Positions 16,525 to 23,470 of a stretch of 49,576 nucleotides of DNA are shown here, in pieces. This stretch comes from Pseudoduganella ginsengisoli (lineage in GTDB: Bacteria > Pseudomonadota > Gammaproteobacteria > Burkholderiales > Burkholderiaceae_D): the NCBI RefSeq assembly GCF_009720865.1, contig NZ_WNLA01000034.1:1-49576 (forward strand), read 5' to 3'. The notes beneath the pieces were generated by a model, which worked only from the letters and a program-made list of their open reading frames with translations, had not been told where the DNA came from and did no database searches. Position 1 is the stretch's first letter. Each line of letters opens with the position of its first letter. A program made the translations under genes and the position numbers.

Positions 16525-17357
16525 ACGGCCGCTGGCTGACGCTGGTGGTGCTGGCCGTGCTGCTGGCCGGCTGCGGCACGCAGAAAGTCTTGTCGCCCAG
16601 CCAGGCGCAAGCCGTCGTGCTGAACCGGCAAGGCATGGACCATTTTGCGGCAGGCGATATCGCCCGCGCCCAGCATGCGTTTGAAGCAGCCTTGCAGCTG
16701 GAGCGGACCGTGGAAAATGAAGAAGGCATGGCGCTCAACATGCTGAACCTGGCGCAGTGCTACCAGCGCCTGGGCCAGCCGGCGCGGGCTGCCGCCATGC
16801 TGGACCAGCTATGGGACAACGGCACGGTGGCCTTCAGCCCGCAGCGGCGCGCGGAAGCCGCCATGCAGCATGCGCTGCTGGCGCTGCAGCACAATGATGC
16901 TGCCGCGGCAGAGCGGTGGCAGCGCGACGGCGCGGCCTTGTGCGGCGATTGCGCACTGGCCGGCAAATTGCGCAGCCTGGCGGCGCGGCTGGCGCTGCAG
17001 CGCGGCGACGCCGCGGACGCGTTGAAGGCTGCCGGCGAAGCGCTGGCAAAGAGTGGCGACGATGCCGTGGAAAAAGCCAATGCGTTGCGTTTGCAAGGCG
17101 CCGCCCAGCTGGCGCTGGGGCAAAAGCAGGGGGCGGAAGCCGCGCTGCTGCAAGCGCTGGCGCTGGACAAGGAAGGCGGCTTGCCGGACAAGATATTGCA
17201 GGACTTGCAGTTGCTGGGCCACGCGGGCGCCAATGCCGATGGCCAGCGGCGCTATTGGCGGCGCGCGCTGGCGGTCGCGCAGGCGGCGGGAAAATCCATG
17301 GCGGTCAAAGAAATTGAAGCCGCGCTGGCGGCATTGCCTGAACCAGTGAGTCAATAA
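16521..17357 (+). CDS. TPR-type lipoprotein of the MCE cluster
   Basis: Predicted 278-residue lipoprotein. The ATG at 16521 follows AGGAG and overlaps the MCE stop (ATGA). The lipobox is LAGC with the cysteine at residue 18. The mature part is helical with TPR-like pairs (MDHFAAGDIARAQHAFEAAL, MLNLAQCYQRLGQPARAAAM, KANALRLQGAAQLALGQKQG). In classical MCE systems an outer-membrane lipoprotein (MlaA, PqiC or LetA-associated types) completes the path, but this one is not like those; it is a repeat scaffold that could bridge the CHAT TPR region and the MCE protein. That role is inference. Confidence 0.82.
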   Translation: MNGRWLTLVVLAVLLAGCGTQKVLSPSQAQAVVLNRQGMDHFAAGDIARAQHAFEAALQLERTVENEEGMALNMLNLAQCYQRLGQPARAAAMLDQLWDNGTVAFSPQRRAEAAMQHALLALQHNDAAAAERWQRDGAALCGDCALAGKLRSLAARLALQRGDAADALKAAGEALAKSGDDAVEKANALRLQGAAQLALGQKQGAEAALLQALALDKEGGLPDKILQDLQLLGHAGANADGQRRYWRRALAVAQAAGKSMAVKEIEAALAALPEPVSQ

Positions 17358-17373
17358 CAGGGAGGGAATCAAG

Positions 17374-18246
17374 ATGAAAAAATTATGGCAGTGGATCGTG
17401 ACGGCGTTATTGCTGGCTTGTACCTGGGCTGCACTGCCGGCCCGCGCGGCCGATGCAGACGTGGTGGGCATGGTGCTTGACGTACAGGGCAGCGGCGAAG
17501 TGCAGCAAAAAGACCGTGAAAACAAAGACACCACCAGCAAGCTGCAATTGCTGGGCTACGTAAAAAATGGCGCGAAAATCAAGCTCGACGCGGTCAGCAA
17601 GGCGTCCGTGTCGCACTATGGCGCCAAGCTGATTTACCAGATGACGGGGCCGGTCGTGGCGGAGGTCAATGCAGATGGCTTGAAGGTCATCAGCGGCAAG
17701 CCGCCCGTGACGAAATCGCTGGCGGAAAAAATCGTGCAGGCGGCCGTCAATCCGAACCTGGGCGCCGCCGCCTTCAAGATGCGCGCGCTGGGCCAGGAAA
17801 TCGCCGTGCTGTCGCCGTCCGCCCGCAGCAAGCAAGTGACGGCCCGTCCGCGCTTCCAGTGGAGCGCGCCGGAACCGGGCACGTTTGACATCACCGTGAC
17901 GGAATTGCCGGACACCGTGGTACAGCGGGCCACGGTGGATGGCATGGTGTGGGATTTGCCTGCCGGCGTGAAACTGGTGCCGGGCAAAGATTACCGGTGG
18001 AGCGTCAACGGCACGGCGCCGGATGGCCAGGCGCGCAGTGCGACGGCCACGTTCTCCATTGCCACGCAGGCTGAAGCGGACAGCGTACTGGGCTTGCGGC
18101 CGGCGTCCAGCGCCGCGGTGGAAGAGTGGGTGCTGTACGTGGCGATTTTGCGTGACCGCGGCATGGTCGATGAGGCGCGCGACGTGTGGCGCATCATTGC
18201 CAGCCAGCGTCCGGATTTAAGCAGCGCCAATCCGCTGGCGCGCTGA
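17374..18246 (+). CDS. Periplasmic FecR-like domain protein
   Basis: Predicted 290-residue exported protein, 16 bases after the lipoprotein gene, with GGAGGGAATCAAG before the ATG. Residues 1-25 are a signal peptide ending LPARA. The first half (VVGMVLDVQGSGEVQQ, LGYVKNGAKIKLDAVSKASV, IYQMTGPVVAEVNADGLKVI) has the beta-rich pattern of FecR-type domains, which in FecR bind a partner to pass a signal across the membrane. The second half (RPRFQWSAPEPGTFDITVTE, LVPGKDYRWSVNG) looks like a fibronectin/Ig-type module, and a helical end follows. No sigma factor gene is nearby. As the gene before a CHASE2 cyclase, it could be the periplasmic ligand or regulator of that sensor. Confidence 0.7.
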   Translation: MKKLWQWIVTALLLACTWAALPARAADADVVGMVLDVQGSGEVQQKDRENKDTTSKLQLLGYVKNGAKIKLDAVSKASVSHYGAKLIYQMTGPVVAEVNADGLKVISGKPPVTKSLAEKIVQAAVNPNLGAAAFKMRALGQEIAVLSPSARSKQVTARPRFQWSAPEPGTFDITVTELPDTVVQRATVDGMVWDLPAGVKLVPGKDYRWSVNGTAPDGQARSATATFSIATQAEADSVLGLRPASSAAVEEWVLYVAILRDRGMVDEARDVWRIIASQRPDLSSANPLAR

Positions 18247-18262
18247 GCGGAGGGCCGGGCGG

Positions 18263-20104
18263 ATGGGTTTTTCGGGCAGTGGCAAGCGCAGCGCCGGCAC
18301 GTTGCTGGGACTGTTCGCTGCGGCAGTCATTGCGGCGCTGGCCCTGGTGGCCGCGCCGCTGGCCGACACGCGCCTGCTCGATGCGCAGTTTGAGTTCAAC
18401 CGCCAATACTTTCCGCAACCGGTTGCCAATGACGTCGTGCTGGTCGGTATCGATGAAGCGTTTCTCGACACGGTCGATGAACCGCTGACGCTGAGCCACC
18501 GTTATCTGGCGGAATTCCTGGGCGCCGTCAGCGATGCGGGCGCGACGGTGATCGGGCTGGACCTGGTATTGCCGGAAAAGCGGTTCGATACGCTGGTGTC
18601 CGCCCGCAATCCCGACCTGGATTTTCACCGCACGCTGCTGGCGGGCCTGATGCAGACGTTGCCGAAGTCGAAACTGGTGCTGGCCAAGGTGTGGGATTTC
18701 CAGCGCGGCCACTACCGCGATATCCAGATTGATTACGCTGCCGTGCTGGCGGCGCAGAGCGAGCCGCAGCCGCTGGCGTCTGCGCTGTTTTGCTCGGATG
18801 ACGATGGCCGCATCCGGCGCTATCCCGATCCTGGCTGGAATTGCCTGCCGGACCGCAGCCCGAATACGCTGTCCAGCGAAGTGGCGGCTGCCATGGGGGT
18901 GCGGGGCGAATGGCGGGGGCTGATCAATTATCACATTGGTGCGGAATTCCATTACTTGCCGCTGGGGGAAGTGCTGCAACTGGCGCGCGATGGCAATACG
19001 GAACGGTTGAAGGCGATTTTTGACAAGCGCGCCGTGTTGCTGGGCACTGTGCAAGACGATACGGACCTGGTGAATTTGCCGGTGGCGCTGGCGGGCTGGC
19101 GTCCCGGCATCAAGCGCTTGCCCGGCGTCCTGGCGCACGCGCAATCCATACGCAGCATGCTGAACCAGGGCATGGTGCAACCCATTTCGCCCGGCTTGCA
19201 AGGGGTGATGGCGCTGTTTGGCGCGCTGTTCTGGTTCCACCCGGCCGTCGCGCGCAAACTGTTGCTGGCGGCCGTGGTGACGGCCGGATTGCTGGTGGCC
19301 AGTGCCGTGTGGCTGCGCTCGGGATGGTGGTGCATGCCGGGGGCGGGGCTGCTGGCCATGTGGATTGCCGCGCTGTCGCGTTCGGCCTGGCAGGCGTGGC
19401 GCAATTTCCGGGAAAAGCAGCGGCTGCGGCGCAGTTTTTCCGGCGCGGTCAGTCCGCACGTGATGCAGCAAATTATGAGCGGCGACCTTGATGCGGGACG
19501 GCGTGGCGTGAAAACCGACGTGTGCGTCCTGTTTTCCGATATCCGTAATTTCACCGCCATGAGCGAGCGCATGGAGGCGGAACAGGTGGTGTCGCTATTG
19601 AACCGCTATTTTTCCCGCATCACCGCAATGGTGCACCGGCACGGTGGAACCGTCGATAAATTCATAGGCGACGGCATGATGGCCTTTTTTGGTGCACCGA
19701 ATCCCTTGCCCAGTCCGGAAAAGGCGGGACTGGAAGCGGCGCGCGACATGCTGGCGGAATTGGCGGAATTGAACCGCGAACTGGAAGAAGAGGGCTGGCC
19801 GCCGCTGGCCATGGGCATTGGTTTACATAGCGGGCCGGCCGTGATTGGCTATATCGGTTCCAGCGACCGCCACGAATATACGGCGATTGGCGATACCGTC
19901 AACGTGGCGTCGCGGCTGGAAGGGATGTGCAAGCAGTTTGGCTATCCCGTGATGTGCTCAGGAGAAGTGGCGCAGCGGGTGGGGATGCCGGAATTCCTGC
20001 AGCCGCAAGGAGACCATGCGCTGAAGGGGCACAGCGCCGTGGCTATTTATGGATGGGATCCCCTGCAAACCGGGCAAGCCGTTCCCACATCCCATCCCGG
20101 GTGA
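18263..20104 (+). CDS. CHASE2-domain transmembrane adenylate cyclase (class III)
   Basis: Predicted 613-residue inner-membrane protein. An N-terminal membrane helix (about residues 10-32) is followed by a periplasmic CHASE2 domain (VVLVGIDEAFLD, GATVIGLDLVLPEKRFD, RAVLLGTVQDDTDLVNLP) to about 310, then membrane helices to about 380 and a cytoplasmic class III cyclase domain from about 415. The cyclase has both metal aspartates (D426 in LFSDIRNFT, D470 in FIGDGMMAFFG), the adenine-specifying Lys and Asp (K466, D544), and the Asn and Arg (N547, R551) for the transition state, so it should make cAMP. CHASE2 senses something outside the cytoplasm. It closes the CHAT/MCE cluster, 16 bases after the FecR-like gene; the convergent ubiK ends four bases away. 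Confidence 0.92.
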   Translation: MGFSGSGKRSAGTLLGLFAAAVIAALALVAAPLADTRLLDAQFEFNRQYFPQPVANDVVLVGIDEAFLDTVDEPLTLSHRYLAEFLGAVSDAGATVIGLDLVLPEKRFDTLVSARNPDLDFHRTLLAGLMQTLPKSKLVLAKVWDFQRGHYRDIQIDYAAVLAAQSEPQPLASALFCSDDDGRIRRYPDPGWNCLPDRSPNTLSSEVAAAMGVRGEWRGLINYHIGAEFHYLPLGEVLQLARDGNTERLKAIFDKRAVLLGTVQDDTDLVNLPVALAGWRPGIKRLPGVLAHAQSIRSMLNQGMVQPISPGLQGVMALFGALFWFHPAVARKLLLAAVVTAGLLVASAVWLRSGWWCMPGAGLLAMWIAALSRSAWQAWRNFREKQRLRRSFSGAVSPHVMQQIMSGDLDAGRRGVKTDVCVLFSDIRNFTAMSERMEAEQVVSLLNRYFSRITAMVHRHGGTVDKFIGDGMMAFFGAPNPLPSPEKAGLEAARDMLAELAELNRELEEEGWPPLAMGIGLHSGPAVIGYIGSSDRHEYTAIGDTVNVASRLEGMCKQFGYPVMCSGEVAQRVGMPEFLQPQGDHALKGHSAVAIYGWDPLQTGQAVPTSHPG

Positions 20105-20108
20105 CGAT

Positions 20109-20357
20109 TTAATCTTTATCCGCTGCGAACTTCGCTTCCAGCTCAGCCAGGCGCGTTTCCAGCGCTTCCAGTTTGGCGCGGGTTTTTGCCAGCACTTGCG
20201 CCTGAACATCAAATTCTTCCCGCGTGACCAGGTCCAGCTTGGCAAAGCCTTGCGTCATCATGGCCTTGACATTCTTTTCGATGTCCTTGGCAGGCGAATT
20301 TTCAATCGCCTGATTGATCTTGCTTTGCATGTCATTGAAAAAACTGTTCATGTCCAT
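20109..20357 (-). CDS. ubiK: UbiK family accessory factor (BMFP domain)
   Basis: Predicted 82-residue protein with the UbiK/YqiC (BMFP) pattern: an N-terminal helix (SFFNDMQSKINQAIENSPA), a linker (MMTQGFAKLDLVTREEFDVQ) and a C-terminal coiled coil (LAKTRAKLEALETRLAELEA). In E. coli UbiK helps the aerobic ubiquinone-biosynthesis complex with UbiJ and binds lipid. It is typical to find it upstream of nitrogen-regulation genes in Betaproteobacteria. It is divergent from torF, and the 256-base gap holds the NtrC and sigma-54 sites. Confidence 0.9.
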   Translation of the reverse strand: MDMNSFFNDMQSKINQAIENSPAKDIEKNVKAMMTQGFAKLDLVTREEFDVQAQVLAKTRAKLEALETRLAELEAKFAADKD

Positions 20358-20394
20358 GAGTGGTTCCTTGATCTTTTCGAAATGTCTCTAAAAA

Positions 20395-20455
20395 CGCACC
20401 AACCTGGTGCGATGTAACCTTACTATGCAACGGCATGGTGCAACGCCGTGGTGCA
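20395..20455 (+). promoter_or_regulatory. Three NtrC-type enhancer sites
   Basis: Three palindromes match the NtrC consensus TGCACC-N5-GGTGCA: CGCACC-AACCT-GGTGCG at 20395-20411, with all inner bases, TGCAAC-GGCAT-GGTGCA at 20426-20442 and TGCAAC-GCCGT-GGTGCA at 20439-20455, each of the last two with one mismatch. The last two share four bases. They lie about 95-140 bases upstream of the predicted sigma-54 start point, the usual distance of NtrC enhancers. Confidence 0.8.
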
Positions 20456-20518
20456 GGTACGGCAATCATATGTGTCTGACACTAGTGACTATACGGTAGC
20501 CGCTTAATAACGGTGCGC

Positions 20519-20534
20519 TGGCACGCATTCTGCT
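20519..20534 (+). promoter_or_regulatory. Sigma-54 (RpoN) promoter of torF-glnK-amtB
   Basis: The sequence TGGCACGCATTCTGCT matches the sigma-54 consensus TGGCACGNNNNTTGCW at every fixed position but one (C for the first T of TTGC). GG and GC are separated by the exact 10 bases required. The start point should be near 20544, leaving a leader of about 70 bases before torF. With the NtrC sites upstream it predicts induction under nitrogen limitation. Confidence 0.82.
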
Positions 20535-20613
20535 AAAGGATAGTGGAACGTTTAGGCCCAGCCTGGATTTTAAACCGCAATAGCTCATCAAGTTCAAACT
20601 AAAGGATATCGCT

Positions 20614-21360
20614 ATGAAATACATGACCAAGCCCTCGTCTGTAGCAGCCGCAGTTACCTTGGCGGTTGCCGCAATGGGAGCGGGACTGGCGCATGCAGAA
20701 GAAGCCAAGCCGGATCACGAGGTGTCCTTCAATGCAGCAGTCACCTCCGACTACCGCTATCGCGGCATTTCGCAAACGCGCCTGAAGCCTGCTCTGCAGG
20801 CAGGCGCCGACTATACGAACAATCCTACTGGCTTGTATGTGGGGACGTGGGCGTCGTCGATCAAGTGGATCAAGGACGCCGGCGGCGACGATAACGTGGA
20901 ATGGGATATCTACGGCGGCAAGCGCGGCGAAATCGCCCCTGGCGTCAGCTATGACGTGGGCGGCCTGTACTACCTCTACCCATCCAATGGCCTGAAGCCA
21001 AGCGCCAACACGTTTGAGCTGTATGGCCAGGTTGGCTACGGTCCGGCCACGCTGAAGTATTCGTCGTCGACCACCAACCTGTTCGGCTTCGCCAACAGTA
21101 AGCATTCCGGTTACCTGGATGCCCAGATTAACCAGGATATCGCCGAGGGTCTGACGCTGAACCTGCACGTCGGCCATCAGACCGTCAAACACAACAACGG
21201 TTCCAGCTACACCGATTTTAAGCTTGGCCTGACCAAGGACTTCGGTGTCGTCAGCGTGTCGCTGGCTGGCATCAAGGCTAATTCCAATGCATACGTTGGT
21301 GCAAACGGCAAGGATCTGGCAAAAACCGGCGCCGTGCTGACTGTTTCCAAAGTCTTCTGA
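20614..21360 (+). CDS. TorF family putative porin
   Basis: Predicted 248-residue outer-membrane protein. A strong AAAGGA ribosome binding site precedes the ATG. Residues 1-28 are a signal peptide (cleavage after GLAHA). The mature start (HEVSFNAAVTSDYRYRGISQT) is the hallmark of the TorF/TIGR02001 family, and the chain consists of amphipathic strands with a terminal VSKVF ending in phenylalanine. Family members are predicted barrels that often lie beside glnK-amtB in Betaproteobacteria, but the transported compound has not been shown to my knowledge. Here the gene is 14 bases ahead of glnK and behind the nitrogen-controlled promoter, so a nitrogenous solute is a fair guess. Confidence 0.88.
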   Translation: MKYMTKPSSVAAAVTLAVAAMGAGLAHAEEAKPDHEVSFNAAVTSDYRYRGISQTRLKPALQAGADYTNNPTGLYVGTWASSIKWIKDAGGDDNVEWDIYGGKRGEIAPGVSYDVGGLYYLYPSNGLKPSANTFELYGQVGYGPATLKYSSSTTNLFGFANSKHSGYLDAQINQDIAEGLTLNLHVGHQTVKHNNGSSYTDFKLGLTKDFGVVSVSLAGIKANSNAYVGANGKDLAKTGAVLTVSKVF

Positions 21361-21374
21361 TATCGAGGCATGCC

Positions 21375-21713
21375 ATGAAACTCATTACTGCAATTATTAA
21401 GCCGTTCAAACTGGACGAAGTCCGTGAAGCCTTGTCGGCCATTAACGTGCAAGGTATTACTGTCACGGAAGTGAAAGGCTTTGGCCGTCAGAAGGGCCAT
21501 ACCGAGCTGTATCGTGGCGCGGAATATGTGGTGGACTTCCTGCCCAAAACCAAAATCGAAGCAGCCGTCGATGACGCTGTGGTCGAGCAAGCCATTGAAG
21601 CGATTGAAAAAGCCGCCCGCACCGGCAAGATCGGCGACGGCAAGATCTTCGTCTATAACCTGGAACAGGTGGTCCGTATCCGTACCGGTGAGACCGGCAA
21701 CGACGCACTCTGA
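21375..21713 (+). CDS. glnK: P-II nitrogen regulatory protein
   Basis: Predicted 112-residue P-II protein. The T-loop is intact with the uridylylation site Y51 in HTELYRGAEYVVDFLPK, and both family signatures are present (RGAEYVVDFLPK; KIGDGKIFV near residue 90). GlnK senses 2-oxoglutarate and ATP/ADP, is modified by GlnD, and plugs the AmtB channel when ammonium rises. It lies 14 bases after torF and 25 bases before amtB, the standard glnK-amtB order. A glnB paralogue may exist elsewhere; this one is called glnK because of its position. Confidence 0.95.
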   Translation: MKLITAIIKPFKLDEVREALSAINVQGITVTEVKGFGRQKGHTELYRGAEYVVDFLPKTKIEAAVDDAVVEQAIEAIEKAARTGKIGDGKIFVYNLEQVVRIRTGETGNDAL

Positions 21714-21738
21714 TGCATTCAAATTGGGGATGATAGCC

Positions 21739-23310
21739 ATGAAAACAACGATAACGAAATTGCTGGCCGGGGCGGCAATGCTGTTTGCCTTCGGCGCCGC
21801 ACTGCCAGTGCATGCACAGGATGCCAAGCCTGCCGAAGCTGCCGTAGCCTCTGCTGCTGCCTCGGCGCCTGCCGCTGCACCGGCTCCTGAAGCAGCTGCA
21901 CCAGCGGCCGCCGCACCTGCCGCGGCTGCACCTGCCGCAGCAGCCGCCACGCCGGCAGATCCCGCCGCCGCACCGGCGCCAGTCGCCAATAAGGGCGATA
22001 CCGCGTGGATGTTTGTCGCCACGCTGCTGGTGATCTTGATGACGATCCCTGGCCTGGCCCTGTTCTACGGCGGCCTGGTACGCTCGAAGAACATGCTGTC
22101 CGTGCTGCTGCAAGTGTTCTTCATCTTTGCGCTGATCATTACGCTGTGGTGCCTGTACGGCTACTCGCTGGCGTTCACGGAAGGCGGCGCGTTCTACGGC
22201 AAGTTTGACCGACTGTTCCTGAACGGTATCTGGGATCCAGTCAAGGCATCGTTCTCGACCGCAGCCACCTTCAGCAAAGGCGTCGTGATTCCTGAGTTCA
22301 TTTACGTCGCATTCCAGGGCACGTTTGCCGCCATTACCTGCGGCCTGATCGTCGGCGCGTTCGCCGAGCGTGCGAAGTTCTCCGCTGTAGTCGCGTTCGT
22401 GGTCCTGTGGTTCACGTTCTCGTACCTGCCGATCGCCCACATGGTCTGGTTCTGGACCGGCCCTGACGCGATCAAGGATGCCGCTACGCTGGCTGCTGAA
22501 ACCGCAAAAGCAGGCTACATCTTCCAAAAAGGCGCGCTGGACTTCGCTGGCGGCACCGTGGTGCACATCAACGCCGCCGTGGCCGGCCTGGTTGGCGCCA
22601 TCATCATCGGCAAGCGCGTTGGCTATGGCCGCGAATCGATGGCTCCACACTCGCTGACGATGACCATGGTTGGCGCATCGCTGCTGTGGGTGGGCTGGTT
22701 TGGCTTCAACGCCGGTTCCGCACTGGAAGCAGGCGACGTGGCAGCACTGGCCTTCATCAACACGCTGCTGGCAACCGCTGCCGCTACCGTGTCGTGGGTG
22801 GTTGGCGAATGGATGATGAAAGGTAAGCCTTCGATGCTGGGCGGTGCTTCCGGCGCCGTGGCTGGCCTGGTGGCGATCACCCCGGCTTGCGGTTTCGTTG
22901 GCCCGATGGGTGCACTGGCAATCGGCCTGCTGGCTGGCGTAGTCTGCCTGTGGGGTGTGAATGGCCTGAAGCGCATGATCGGCGCGGACGACTCGCTGGA
23001 CGTATTCGGCGTGCACGGCGTCGGCGGTATCCTGGGTGCATTGCTGACCGGCGTGTTTGCTTCGCCATCGCTGGGCGGCCAGGGCATCTTCGACTACGTG
23101 ACCAATAAAATGTCGGCCGACGCCTACTCGATCGGCGCACAGGTTACGACGCAGGCAACGGCTGTCGGCATCACCATCGTTTGGTCCGCAGTGGTGTCCG
23201 TGATCGCCTATAAACTGGTGGATATCGTGATCGGCCTGCGCGTTCCGGAAGAAGAAGAGCGCGAAGGTCTGGACATCACCAGCCACGGTGAACAGGCTTA
23301 CCACGCCTAA
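21739..23310 (+). CDS. amtB: Ammonium transporter
   Basis: Predicted 523-residue inner-membrane channel. The ATG at 21739 follows GGGGATGA and opens a signal peptide (MKTTITKLLAGAAMLFAFG..., ending PVHAQ), as in other AmtB precursors. About 55 residues of Ala/Pro-rich low-complexity sequence follow before the first membrane helix (DTAWMFVATLLVILMTIPGL). Core motifs are intact: LFYGGLVRSKN, HMVWFWTG, DFAGGTVVHINAAVAGL with the first pore histidine, and DVFGVHGVGGILGALLTGVF with the second. AmtB conducts ammonium into the cell and is blocked by GlnK. The Ala/Pro linker is unusually long. Confidence 0.95.
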   Translation: MKTTITKLLAGAAMLFAFGAALPVHAQDAKPAEAAVASAAASAPAAAPAPEAAAPAAAAPAAAAPAAAAATPADPAAAPAPVANKGDTAWMFVATLLVILMTIPGLALFYGGLVRSKNMLSVLLQVFFIFALIITLWCLYGYSLAFTEGGAFYGKFDRLFLNGIWDPVKASFSTAATFSKGVVIPEFIYVAFQGTFAAITCGLIVGAFAERAKFSAVVAFVVLWFTFSYLPIAHMVWFWTGPDAIKDAATLAAETAKAGYIFQKGALDFAGGTVVHINAAVAGLVGAIIIGKRVGYGRESMAPHSLTMTMVGASLLWVGWFGFNAGSALEAGDVAALAFINTLLATAAATVSWVVGEWMMKGKPSMLGGASGAVAGLVAITPACGFVGPMGALAIGLLAGVVCLWGVNGLKRMIGADDSLDVFGVHGVGGILGALLTGVFASPSLGGQGIFDYVTNKMSADAYSIGAQVTTQATAVGITIVWSAVVSVIAYKLVDIVIGLRVPEEEEREGLDITSHGEQAYHA

Positions 23311-23330
23311 TCGCTTGCTGGTTTGATAAG

Positions 23331-23357
23331 AGGGCGCCCGCGAGGGCGCCTTTTTTT
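23331..23357 (+). terminator. Rho-independent terminator after amtB
   Basis: A seven-base GC stem (GGCGCCC / GGGCGCC) with the tetraloop GCGA is followed by seven T, 20 bases after the amtB stop. It ends the torF-glnK-amtB operon. Confidence 0.92.
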
Positions 23358-23470
23358 ATGGGGACCGACTTTTTTATAGCGTTCGCCTTTAAATTGCCAC
23401 TTTTGCCCCGATTTGGTGAGTTTGCACGGTAATATAAGACTGTTTTTCTACAGTTGTTAAGGAAGCAACC

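Noticed and set aside
21481..21738. Upstream extension of the amtB reading frame across glnK
   Set aside because: The extension reads glnK in the wrong frame. The ATG at 21739 has a good ribosome binding site and begins a proper signal peptide.
21463..23304. Minus-strand open frame of 613 codons opposite glnK and amtB
   Set aside because: It is His/Arg/Gly-rich with no domain and overlaps two certain genes. It results from GC-rich codon bias on the coding strand.
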